Positions 49,252 through 57,498 of a stretch of DNA of 64,000 nucleotides are shown here, piece after piece (position 1 is the stretch's first letter; every line of letters begins with the position of its first letter). The stretch spans positions 186,001-250,000 of the forward strand of contig JAGZSF010000010.1 of the NCBI GenBank assembly GCA_018381235.1. The letters run 5' to 3'. A program made the translations under genes and the position numbers. Source of the stretch: Collinsella sp. GTDB taxonomy: Bacteria > Actinomycetota > Coriobacteriia > Coriobacteriales > Coriobacteriaceae. The notes beneath the pieces were generated by a model. That model was not told where the DNA came from, did no database searches, and was given only the letters and a program-made list of their open reading frames with translations.

Positions 49252-50556
49252 TTAGGCGCGCTCGGCACGAGCAAGCTCGGCAGCGACAAGCTTAACGGCC
49301 AGCACCAGCACGTCGAGCGCGGCCTCCAGGTCCTCGACCGTGGGATAGCTCGGCGCAATACGGATGTTGATATCGCGCGGATCCTTGCCATAGGGCCAGG
49401 TGGCACCGGCCGGCGTGAGCTTGACGCCCAGGTCGGCGCAAAGCGCGGCGACCTTCTGGGCCGAGCCCTCGGGACCATCGAAGCTTACAAAGTAGCCGCC
49501 GCGGGGGTGCGTCCAGGTGGCACAGCCCGTATCGCCCAGGCCCTCGGTGAGCTTGCGCTCAACGGCCTCAAAGCGCGGACGCAGGAACTCGGCATGCTTT
49601 TTCATGTGCTCCTTGACCGCCTCGATGGTGGGAAGGAAGCGCACGTGGCGCAGCTGGTTGAGCTTGTCGGCGCTGATAAGACCTGCCTTCAGGCGCTTGG
49701 AGAACTCGGCGATGACCGCGGGGCTCGCGCCGATGAAGCCGATGCCGGCGCCCGGGAAGGTAATCTTGGACGTCGAGGCAAAAGCCACCACGCGGTCCTC
49801 GGTGCCCGCCGCGCGAGCGAGGTCGAAGATATTGGCGAGCTCGTCGGTCTCGTCGTACAGGTCGTGCACGCAGTAGGCGTTGTCCCAGAAGATGCGGAAA
49901 TCGGGCGCGGCCGTGGGCATCTCGACCAGGCGACGCACGGTGTCCTCGCTAAAGGTGATGCCCGTGGGGTTGGAATACTTGGGCACGCACCAGATGCCCT
50001 TGATGGAGTCGTCGGCGGCAACCAGACGCTCGGCCTCGTCCATGTCGGGGCCGTTGTCGGTCATCGCGACGGGGACATTCTCGATACCCAGGTCGGCGGT
50101 GATGCCAAAGTGACGGTCGTAGCCGGGAACAGGGCACAGGAACTTGACTTTCTTGCCGTCGTGCGCGGCCTCGTAAGCCTCCCAAGGCTCGCTGCCGCAC
50201 GAACCGCAGCGCCAAAACATGCCGGCGATATCGTGCTCGATCAGAAGGCTCGACGAACCCAGTACGAGCGTCTGCTCGGCAGGGCAACCCAGGAACTCCC
50301 CCGCCAGCTTGCGTGCCGAGGGAATGCCCTCAAAGCAACCGTAGTTTGAGCAGTCGACGTTGCCGTCGTGCAGATCGGCATCGGCATTGAGGATATCGAG
50401 CATGGGTCGAGAGATGTCCACCTGGGAGGGCGACGGCTTGCCGCGGGCCATGTCGAGCGCCAGGCCCTTGGCCTTGACCTCGGCGACCTCGGCTTTGAGC
50501 GCCTCGATGGCGGCATCGAGTTCGGTGGTTTCCATCTTCTGGTAGATCGTCTGCAT
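49252..50556 (-). CDS. Class I aminotransferase, MocR-like aspartate aminotransferase subgroup
   Basis: A 434-residue PLP enzyme similar to the aminotransferase subgroup Ic (aspartate aminotransferase, MocR-like). It has ALDMARGKPSPSQVD near residue 33, NYGCFEGIPSARKL near 72, NPTGITFSEDTVRRL near 195 and the PLP Lys in FASTSKITFPGAG near 255. There is no HTH, so it is an enzyme rather than a MocR regulator. It probably makes aspartate from oxaloacetate and glutamate. It is a single gene. Confidence 0.88.
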   Translation of the reverse strand: MQTIYQKMETTELDAAIEALKAEVAEVKAKGLALDMARGKPSPSQVDISRPMLDILNADADLHDGNVDCSNYGCFEGIPSARKLAGEFLGCPAEQTLVLGSSSLLIEHDIAGMFWRCGSCGSEPWEAYEAAHDGKKVKFLCPVPGYDRHFGITADLGIENVPVAMTDNGPDMDEAERLVAADDSIKGIWCVPKYSNPTGITFSEDTVRRLVEMPTAAPDFRIFWDNAYCVHDLYDETDELANIFDLARAAGTEDRVVAFASTSKITFPGAGIGFIGASPAVIAEFSKRLKAGLISADKLNQLRHVRFLPTIEAVKEHMKKHAEFLRPRFEAVERKLTEGLGDTGCATWTHPRGGYFVSFDGPEGSAQKVAALCADLGVKLTPAGATWPYGKDPRDINIRIAPSYPTVEDLEAALDVLVLAVKLVAAELARAERA

Positions 50557-50705
50557 GGGTGCGACCTTTCGCGAAGCGGGACGTTACAGTTCGTCTAAGT
50601 ATAGACCGCCACCGCCGCAACGGCATGAAGCCGTGATAGATTAAGTTCATCGCAATGAATTATGAATCGCCGCGCATGCCGGCGTGGGGCGCCCAAGGAG
50701 GCACT

Positions 50706-50960
50706 ATGGAATACGGATCGTTCCAGGCCGAGGAATTCGGCGACCTGCAGCGCCTGGTCGACGGGCTGTTTTACGACCGCCGCGCCATCGACCGCCTGGA
50801 TCTCATCGTACAGGCCGAGATCTTGGACCTGGCGCCCGATCTCATGGAAATCGTCAACCTGCTACCGCCCGGCTATTACGACCGCCAGTCACTTTGCGAC
50901 CAGCTCAACTCCGCCTTGGCCGCCCACGGCTGGGGCGCCATCTACGGCACCGTGGAATAA
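50706..50960 (+). CDS. Small acidic protein of unknown function
   Basis: An 84-residue protein starting at an ATG after a perfect AGGAGG. The sequence MEYGSFQAEEFGDLQRLVDGLFYDRRAIDRLDLIVQAEIL reads as two helices, followed by LPPGYYDRQSLCDQLNSALAAHGWG. The excellent RBS, helix pattern and codon use support a real gene. I do not recognise the family; it may be restricted to Coriobacteriia. Confidence 0.75.
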   Translation: MEYGSFQAEEFGDLQRLVDGLFYDRRAIDRLDLIVQAEILDLAPDLMEIVNLLPPGYYDRQSLCDQLNSALAAHGWGAIYGTVE

Positions 50961-51019
50961 GCCTCGAGGCCGGCGATTTGGCCCGTTTCCCGACCTTGGC
51001 GAGGCTTGTTTTAGGGCTT

Positions 51020-51250
51020 GTGGCCAAAAAAGGGCAAATATGAGTACTGTTACCCTTTTAGTAGCAGCGATTCTTGGTCGAAATCGGCAAAACTCGACTT
51101 GAAACTCCCCAATCACCGTCAGCTAGCGCCAAATTGGAAGTCGATGGTCACTCATTAACGTACAGTTCTTATAACTTTGTTCATTATTTTCCGCACCTAA
51201 AATGAAACGCCGTTTGTGACAGTACTCACAAACGGCGTTTTTTGACCACT
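51020..51250. mobile_element. Family C element, copy 2 (degenerate)
   Basis: The left end (CAAAAAAGGGCAAATATGAG and then TACTGTTACC...TAGTAGCAGCG, ending near 51069) closely matches the 36400 element. The right end keeps GTGACAGTACTCA and TTTTTTGACCAC in inverse order. Length is about the same (231 against 217 bp). The interior has diverged. Confidence 0.6.
51207..51244 (+). terminator. Strong hairpin with T-run in family C copy 2
   Basis: Perfect 14-bp stem AACGCCGTTTGTGA / TCACAAACGGCGTT with loop CAGTAC, then TTTTTT. It would terminate transcription from the small gene at 50706 and possibly from nhaA on the other strand. Confidence 0.8.
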
Positions 51251-51333
51251 GGCGTGTCTGGCAGGCGGCAAGCACCACCCGAATCCGCATTTTGAACGCG
51301 CCCGAATCGGTTCTGGAGCCGGTTTTCGCGCTC

Positions 51334-52692
51334 TTACTCGTCCTTGGGCGCGGGGTGTTTGCAGATCACACTCATGTAGATCATGCCAAGTACGGCCGCG
51401 GTGACAGAGCCGGCAAGAATAGCGGCCTTGGCGGCCAGAACCTCAAACTGGGCCGTCGGGAAGGCAAGGCCGCTGATGAGGATCGACATGGTAAAGCCGA
51501 TACCGCCCAGAATGCCCACACCGGCAATCATGTGCCAGTTGACATTGCGCGGCAGCTCGGAGATCTTGAGCTTAACCAGGGCAAACGTCATGCCAAAGAT
51601 ACCGATCGGCTTGCCCAGCAGCATGCCAAAGTACACGCCGAGCGTCACCGGGTCGGTGAGTAGCGTGCTCATGTCCACGCCCACTAGGCGAACCTGTGCG
51701 TTCACGAACGCAAAGATCGGCAGAATCACAAAGTTGACCGGCGTGGAGATCAGACGCTCCATGCGGATGAGCGGCGGGGTCACGCGGTGCATGACGCGCT
51801 CGACCTTGGTGGTCGAGACGGTAAAGTCATGCTGGCCCAGGATGTGCGCCTCGTCGTCGTAGCGGTCATCGAGCAGCGGCAGGCACTCCCCCAACCAATC
51901 GGTAAGGCTGTCGAGCTTAACACCGCACTTGGCCGGGATGGTAAAGGCCAAGATGACGCCAGCAAGCGTGGCATGTACGCCGCTCTTGAACATGCAGAAC
52001 CACAACAGCAGGCCCAGTACCGAATACGGGGCAAGGCGGTAATGCTGCGTCTTGTTGAGCCACACGAGCGCGCAGGTCACAAGCGCGGCGGCGCCCAACC
52101 AAAACGGATTGGGGCTCTGACCGTAGAAGATGGCGATGGCGGCGATGGAGATAAGGTCGTCGGCGATGGCGAGCGTCGAGAAGAACACGCGCACGCCGTT
52201 GGGCACGCGATTGCCCAAAAGCGACAGCACGCCCAGCGCAAAGGCAATATCGGTTGCCATGGGGATGGCCCAACCGTTGTGGGCGCCGGCATGGTTGAAG
52301 ATCAGGTAGATGCAGGCGGGAACGACGACGCCGCCCACGGCCGCCAGCATGGGAAGCATGGCCTGACGTGGATTCTTGAGCTCGCCGACCGTCATCTCGT
52401 ACTTAAGCTCAATGCCCACCAACAAAAAGAAAATCGCCATGAGGAAGTCGTTGACGAAAAGCTCAACGGTAAGACCGGCCGTAAGGTTGCCCAGACCCAC
52501 ATACAGCGGGGTCTCCAAAAAGTGATGGATAGCCTCGTAGGCATCGGTATTGGCGCAAATGACGGCGGCGATGGCGGCGAAGACCATGACGGCGGCGGAA
52601 ATCGTGCCGTTCTCGGCGATGCGCTCCCAGATGTCGTGACGTTCAAAACGCTTGCGCTCACGAACGTTGAACAGCTGCTCAGTTGCTGCCAT
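51334..52692 (-). CDS. nhaA: Na+/H+ antiporter NhaA
   Basis: Pumps sodium out in exchange for protons. The 452-residue protein has 12 membrane segments, the ion-binding Asp pair in FSTLAIADDLISIAAIA near residue 165 and the family stretch NDFLMAIFFLLVGIELKYEMTVGEL near 83. The length is longer than the E. coli protein (388), because of a cytoplasmic loop around residues 260-300 with a charged segment (GECLPLLDDRYDDEAHILGQ). Confidence 0.94.
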   Translation of the reverse strand: MAATEQLFNVRERKRFERHDIWERIAENGTISAAVMVFAAIAAVICANTDAYEAIHHFLETPLYVGLGNLTAGLTVELFVNDFLMAIFFLLVGIELKYEMTVGELKNPRQAMLPMLAAVGGVVVPACIYLIFNHAGAHNGWAIPMATDIAFALGVLSLLGNRVPNGVRVFFSTLAIADDLISIAAIAIFYGQSPNPFWLGAAALVTCALVWLNKTQHYRLAPYSVLGLLLWFCMFKSGVHATLAGVILAFTIPAKCGVKLDSLTDWLGECLPLLDDRYDDEAHILGQHDFTVSTTKVERVMHRVTPPLIRMERLISTPVNFVILPIFAFVNAQVRLVGVDMSTLLTDPVTLGVYFGMLLGKPIGIFGMTFALVKLKISELPRNVNWHMIAGVGILGGIGFTMSILISGLAFPTAQFEVLAAKAAILAGSVTAAVLGMIYMSVICKHPAPKDE

Positions 52693-52900
52693 GGGCGGCT
52701 CCTTTCACGGGAAAGCTCCCGTCTTAAAAAAGCACGGCCCGCCCAAGTGGCGGCGCCGCGCTCTAACGTATTACGCTTGCATCTAGCCTACCCTGCACGA
52801 CAAGCACGCAGGCGTGGCCGAAAAGCGGAACCACAGGTTGAACATTATTTGCTCAACGGCACGGGTACGCCTGTCCAAGAGACGACGCGGCGCCGTGCAC

Positions 52901-52941
52901 AAAAAAACGACCGGAGCGCGGGACGTCCGCGATCCGGTCGT
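52901..52941 (-). terminator. Terminator after ppaC
   Basis: ACGACCGGA...TCCGGTCGT stem, with seven T residues on the minus strand. Confidence 0.85.
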
Positions 52942-52960
52942 AGCATTTGGTCAACTAAAC

Positions 52961-53884
52961 CTAGCAGGCGGCCATGATGGGGGCAGCGACCTGCTTCTTA
53001 CGGGAGAGGACGCCCGGCATCCAGACGCCGTCGTGCTCGTCGGCAATGCCCAGGCCCTTCTGAGCAGCCTCGGTCTCGCCCTCGAGCAGGACCTGCGAGC
53101 CCTCCTCCATGATGTCGGTGATGCACAGGACAATGCCGTCGGCACCCTTCTCGGCGGCGTAGGCGCGCATGGCCTCGCGGATCTCGTCGATCATGCCGAG
53201 TGCGCGGGTCTTGTCGACGGTCTCGTACTGGCCGATGAGCAGCTTCTTGCCGGCGGGCTCGAACATCTTGATGTCGTTGCCGACCATCTCGGCTGCGGTG
53301 AAGGAGCCGGACGGACGGGTGAGGAAGACCTCCATGCCAAACTTGACCGGGTCGACGCCCACCTGCTCGCCGAGCTTGGCGGCGACGGCGCGGTCGACAT
53401 CGGTGGTGGTGGGGCTCTTGAGCATAAGCGTGTCGGTCATCATGGCCGAGAGCAGCAGCTTGGCCTGGACGTCGGAAAGCTCAACGCCGAGCACGCCGGC
53501 GAGCTTGGTGACGATGGTGCAGCTGGAACCCCAGGGCAGGCAGATGTAGTGCAGCGGGCCGGCGGTCTCGAAGTCGCCGATGCGGTGATGATCGACAACG
53601 CCAAAGACCGTGGCGTCCTTAAGGCCGGCGACGGACTGGGCAGACTCGTTGTGGTCGGTGAGGACGACGAGCTGACCGGCCTCGACGGACTCGATCACGC
53701 GGGGCTCGGCGATGCCGGCGTCGGCGAGCAGCTTGGCGGACTCTGCCGGAAGCTGACCCAGGGCGCAGGCCTCGTAGGTGTTGCCGGCATACTCAACCTG
53801 GTTGAGCAGCTGGGACAGGACGACGGCGCTCATGATGGCGTCGTTATCGGGGTTCTGGTGACCAAAGACAAGAACGTTTGCCAT
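52961..53884 (-). CDS. ppaC: Manganese-dependent inorganic pyrophosphatase
   Basis: Splits pyrophosphate into phosphate. The 307-residue family II enzyme has the DHH motif set: FGHQNPDNDAI near residue 7, LTDHNE near 76 and VVDHHRIGD near 97, then the DHHA2 C-terminal domain with SRKKQ near residue 295 (substrate-binding SRKKQ). Confidence 0.95.
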   Translation of the reverse strand: MANVLVFGHQNPDNDAIMSAVVLSQLLNQVEYAGNTYEACALGQLPAESAKLLADAGIAEPRVIESVEAGQLVVLTDHNESAQSVAGLKDATVFGVVDHHRIGDFETAGPLHYICLPWGSSCTIVTKLAGVLGVELSDVQAKLLLSAMMTDTLMLKSPTTTDVDRAVAAKLGEQVGVDPVKFGMEVFLTRPSGSFTAAEMVGNDIKMFEPAGKKLLIGQYETVDKTRALGMIDEIREAMRAYAAEKGADGIVLCITDIMEEGSQVLLEGETEAAQKGLGIADEHDGVWMPGVLSRKKQVAAPIMAAC

Positions 53885-54031
53885 GGATATCCTCCACTTG
53901 ATATGTGTACTTGGACGTAGCTATGGTAGCACGCTGGCGCCGAACCTTATGAGACGCAAGGGCCGCGGCGCAATTTGGGGCGAGCCTGGGGGCGAAGTCT
54001 GCCCCCTTGTACCACCGCCCTCCTGCACCGA

Positions 54032-54985
54032 CTATTTACCGGCGGCGCGCAGGGCTACGTAGGCGGCACCGATGATGCCGGCGTCGTTTCCGAGCGAAGC
54101 GACCTTAATGGGCGTCTCGCGCGAGGCAGAGAGCGCGTACTGCTTAAAGTGCTCGCGAACCTTGTCGAGATAAACATCGGCCGAAGCGGACGCGCCGCCA
54201 CCGATCAGGAACATCTCGGGGTCGACCACGTTGGCGATAAGCGCCAGGGCGCGGCCAAGGTAGTCGGCCATGGTGTCGGCTGCGGCCAGCGCGAGCTTGT
54301 CGCCCTCGCGGCAGGCCTGGAACACGTCCTTGGAATCGGAGGGGCCGGTGAGCTCAATGGGCTCGACGCCCGCCTTCTTGCACTCGGCAAGGTAGTTGCT
54401 CACCACGCCGGTGGCGCTGGAATACTGCTCCAGATGGCCATGGCCGCCACAGCCGCAGGTGCGCTCCTCGGCCGGGTTCAAGCACATGTGGCCAATCTCG
54501 CCGCCGGCGCCCACAACGCCCGATACCACGTCGCCGTTAACGATAACGCCGCCGCCCACGCCGGTACCGATGGTGACCATCACCACGTTCTGCACGCCCT
54601 TGGCAGAACCGAGCCAGGCCTCGCCCATGGCAGCGGCGTTGGCATCGTTCTCATACTTAACGACCGCATCGGGGCAGTGCTTCTGAATGGCGACCCTCAG
54701 CTCGGGCAGGTTAATGGCAATGTTGGCCTTGACCTTGGCATCGCCCGACGCCGGGATGGGACACGGAACGGCCAGGCCAATGCCCGCCACAAAGGCACGC
54801 GGAATCTGTGCCTTGGCGACCACCTGGTCGATAGCCTCGGTCACCGCGGCAAAGCCCGCGGCGTCAACGATAGGAGGCGTGGGCACGCTGGCCTTGGCAA
54901 GCAGGTTGCCGTCCTCGTCGAACAGGCCCTCCTTAACCGAAGTGCCGCCGACGTCGATGCCGATGTAGTACTGCTTAGGTTCCAT
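54032..54985 (-). CDS. glk: ROK family glucokinase
   Basis: Phosphorylates glucose with ATP. The 317-residue protein starts with the ATP loop IGIDVGGTSVKEGLFD, has the zinc motif CGCGGHGHLEQYSS near residue 168, and the catalytic Asp in KYENDANAAAMGEAW near 108. ATG 54985 follows AAAGG. Its place next to the beta-glucoside operon suggests that it uses the free glucose released by the GH1 enzymes. Confidence 0.9.
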   Translation of the reverse strand: MEPKQYYIGIDVGGTSVKEGLFDEDGNLLAKASVPTPPIVDAAGFAAVTEAIDQVVAKAQIPRAFVAGIGLAVPCPIPASGDAKVKANIAINLPELRVAIQKHCPDAVVKYENDANAAAMGEAWLGSAKGVQNVVMVTIGTGVGGGVIVNGDVVSGVVGAGGEIGHMCLNPAEERTCGCGGHGHLEQYSSATGVVSNYLAECKKAGVEPIELTGPSDSKDVFQACREGDKLALAAADTMADYLGRALALIANVVDPEMFLIGGGASASADVYLDKVREHFKQYALSASRETPIKVASLGNDAGIIGAAYVALRAAGK

Positions 54986-55039
54986 GGGAGCCCACCTTTC
55001 TCGTTTAAACATTGCCTGTATGGTACCGCTCTCAAGGCA

Positions 55040-55080
55040 AAAACCTACCAAAAAGGGACAGGTCTGTTTTGGCAGGTTTT
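55040..55080. repeat. Family D hairpin, copy 1
   Basis: AAAACCTACCAAAA pairs with TTTTGGCAGGTTTT (one mismatch) around a core GGGACAGGTCTG. The core GTCTGTTTTGGCAGGTT recurs at 58938-59022. Confidence 0.65.
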
Positions 55081-55131
55081 ATCTGGGGTAACGCAATTGG
55101 CTGCCCAACAGGCCGCGCAAGACCATCCCCA

Positions 55132-55168
55132 AAAATAAAGGCGCCGGGAGGCGGAGGCTCCCGGCGCC
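55132..55168 (-). terminator. Terminator of the beta-glucoside PTS operon
   Basis: GGCGCCGGGA / TCCCGGCGCC stem followed on the minus strand by TTTATTTTTGG, 59 bases after the EIIA stop. Confidence 0.85.
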
Positions 55169-55226
55169 CGTCAAAGGGACTATGTTGTCTGTTGGACCGC
55201 ACGGTCCGTCGCGGCGATAACGCCGA

Positions 55227-55559
55227 CTAGGCCTGAAGTGCCTGCAGCTGCTTGTGAACCTCGATGAGCTCCGTCGCCATGACGCGCATGGTCTCGGTGC
55301 CGGCCATCTGGTCCTCGGCATGCAGCAAAATCAACGGGGCCTCGCCGTTACGTTCGCCGTTGGCCTCCTTCTTCAGAAGCCCCATGTGAACATCGTGGCC
55401 ACCGTTATAGGCCTCGTCGCCCTGCTTGATAAGCTCCTCGGCGGCGTCAAAATCGCCCTCCTTGGCCTTTTGCACGGCATTGATGTACATGCTCTTGGCG
55501 GTACCGACGTAGCTGATGATCTCAAAGCAGGTCATCTGCAGTTCGTTCATATCCTCCAT
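55227..55559 (-). CDS. PTS EIIA, lactose/cellobiose family
   Basis: Cytoplasmic phosphocarrier of 110 residues, all helical, with phospho-His80 in ILLHAEDQMAG and the trimer-type N-terminal helix (LQMTCFEIISYVGTAKSMYINAV). It is the only lactose/cellobiose-type EIIA in the window, so it may also phosphorylate the three EIICB paralogues. The start is uncertain: GTG at 55568 or ATG at 55559. It lies directly behind the EIIB gene. Confidence 0.9.
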   Translation of the reverse strand: MEDMNELQMTCFEIISYVGTAKSMYINAVQKAKEGDFDAAEELIKQGDEAYNGGHDVHMGLLKKEANGERNGEAPLILLHAEDQMAGTETMRVMATELIEVHKQLQALQA

Positions 55560-55568
55560 GCAGAGCAC

Positions 55569-55871
55569 CTAGCCCATCACGCTGACGCAGTGGTCGATGA
55601 TGCCGGCAGCGTTCATGCGGCCGTAGTCGACCATGTTGATGACCTCGACCGGAAAACGACCGGCGGCCTCCTTCTCAAAATCGCCCTTGGTGTAGCCGAT
55701 CTGCGGACCAAGCAGCAACATGTCGCACTCGTCCAGGTGATCGTGGGCCTCGTTCATGGGACGAGCCTCGACCTCAATATCCAGACCACGGTTTGCAACC
55801 TCGGCCTGCATCTTCTGGACCAGCAGGCTCGTGGACATACCGGCATTGCAGCAGAGCATGATCTTCTTCAT
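55569..55871 (-). CDS. PTS EIIB, lactose/cellobiose family
   Basis: A 100-residue EIIB: MKKIMLCCNAGMSTSLLVQKM carries the phospho-Cys (Cys8, just before NAGMS). The end (LGPQIGYTKGDFEKEAAG) is typical. It lies between EIIC and EIIA in one operon. Confidence 0.92.
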   Translation of the reverse strand: MKKIMLCCNAGMSTSLLVQKMQAEVANRGLDIEVEARPMNEAHDHLDECDMLLLGPQIGYTKGDFEKEAAGRFPVEVINMVDYGRMNAAGIIDHCVSVMG

Positions 55872-56034
55872 GGTTTCCTCCTTATAACTGCGCGGCGCGC
55901 AGACGACAACTGGTTTTATTCCTTGCGGCTATTGTGCCCACCCCCCCCTGCATCTTTACACAAGGGAGAGAGCTGCGGGCACCGGCGCCGCGTACCGGCG
56001 CCCGCAAAGGTGAAAGGGACGAACGTTAGGCGTT

Positions 56035-57378
56035 CTACTCGGCGAGAGCCTCCTGCTTGGCGATTGCCTTCTCGGAAATCTTCATAAAGGGCAGGTAGAC
56101 GGCCATGCCAATGACAATCTCGATAGCCTGCCACACGCCAGCGCGCCAGTCAAAGCCCGTAGCGAGCAGGGCATTGATGACGGGAGGCATGGTCCAGGGC
56201 ACCTGGGCGATGCAGGGGCTGATGATGCCTGCGCAGGTAAGGCCATAGGTGATGCCGATGAACAGGTCGGGAAGGAGGACAAACGGGATCATGAGCGGCA
56301 GGTTGTACACGATGGGGTAACCGTAGATAACCGGCTCGTTGATGTTGAACAGACCAGGCAGGATAGCCATCTTGGAAACGGTCTCGGAAGCCTTGTTTTT
56401 GGAGAACAGGAGCGTGTCGAGCAGGAGCATGAGGGTGCAGCCCGAGCCGCCGATGAGGGCGAAGCTGTTAACGATCTGCATGTTCATGTAGTGATCGGGC
56501 TGGATGGTGCCACCGGCGGCAAAGGTAGCCATGTTGTCGACGATGAGCATGGTCAGGATCGGCTCGACGGTAGCGCCAGAGATGGTGGACTGGTGAATAC
56601 CGACGCAGAACAGCAGGTTAGCAAGGGTGTAGATGAGGATAACAGCCCACGGACCAGCGTTCATGATGCTCTTGAGCGGGTTGGAGATGCACGTGGAGAT
56701 GATGGTGCACAGATCGGTGCCGGCGCCCACGGCGAGCAGGGCTGCGGCAAGAGCGAAGACCGCGAGGTTAAGCAGCATCGGAATCATGACGTTGAAGGAG
56801 TTGGAGACCGCGGGAGGCACGCCCTCGCCCAGCTTAACCTTGAGCTTCTCGACGCCAGAAATCTTGATGAAGAGCGAGACGGAAAGCAGGGCGATGATAA
56901 TAGCCGAGAACAGACCGTTGGTGCCGGTGTTGGCAGTCGAAAGGGCGCCCGTGACCTCGGCGGAGGTGATCTTGTCGGTGAGCAGTGGGCTCGTGGCGGC
57001 AAGCGTGGCGGTGATCTGCTGCGGCATCATGATGACGAAGGCAGAGATAGCGACGACCATGCAAGCAAGCGGATTATCGAAGCGCTTGTTCTTAGCGAGG
57101 CTGTAGCCAATCAATCCGGCCAAGATAATGGCAGAGACGTTGAGGGTGCCCAGCGTAATCGCCGAACCCCACGTCTGAAGGTTGGCAAGGCCCGCCGCAT
57201 CGAGCGGGAACAGAGGGAACACGACGTTGTTAATAAGAACCGCGATACCCGCAAGGATATAGAGCGGCGTGATGGTCGCGAAGGCGTCACGCAGGGAACG
57301 CAGGTGAACCTGGTTTCCCACCTTCGCAGAGACCTCGGCAAACTTGTCGAGGAAGCTCTTTCCGTTGTCACTGGCCAT
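56035..57378 (-). CDS. PTS EIIC, lactose/cellobiose family
   Basis: Sugar permease with about ten membrane helices, 447 residues, without a fused EIIB. It has typical family stretches such as GIHQSTISGATVEPIL near residue 265, LIGGSGCTLMLLLD near 315 and FNINEPVIYGYPIVYN near 355. Relatives transport cellobiose or other beta-glucosides, and a GH1 gene lies just upstream. It begins about 120 bases beyond the GH1 stop. Confidence 0.9.
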   Translation of the reverse strand: MASDNGKSFLDKFAEVSAKVGNQVHLRSLRDAFATITPLYILAGIAVLINNVVFPLFPLDAAGLANLQTWGSAITLGTLNVSAIILAGLIGYSLAKNKRFDNPLACMVVAISAFVIMMPQQITATLAATSPLLTDKITSAEVTGALSTANTGTNGLFSAIIIALLSVSLFIKISGVEKLKVKLGEGVPPAVSNSFNVMIPMLLNLAVFALAAALLAVGAGTDLCTIISTCISNPLKSIMNAGPWAVILIYTLANLLFCVGIHQSTISGATVEPILTMLIVDNMATFAAGGTIQPDHYMNMQIVNSFALIGGSGCTLMLLLDTLLFSKNKASETVSKMAILPGLFNINEPVIYGYPIVYNLPLMIPFVLLPDLFIGITYGLTCAGIISPCIAQVPWTMPPVINALLATGFDWRAGVWQAIEIVIGMAVYLPFMKISEKAIAKQEALAE

Positions 57379-57498
57379 GATTGCTCCTAACTTTCAAATC
57401 CGGCCTTTTCCTATGCGCACGGTGGTCTGTCGCCCTCTGCCACCAGATGTGCCATGTGTTGCGCGCGGCGGCGCGCGGTCTGGACGTTCGTCCGGTCG

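Larger units (their letters stand above)
50961..51333. other. Spacer with family C copy 2 and a strong hairpin
   Basis: No gene seen. It holds the family C element (51020-51250), ending in the 14-bp perfect hairpin at 51207-51240. Confidence 0.6.
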
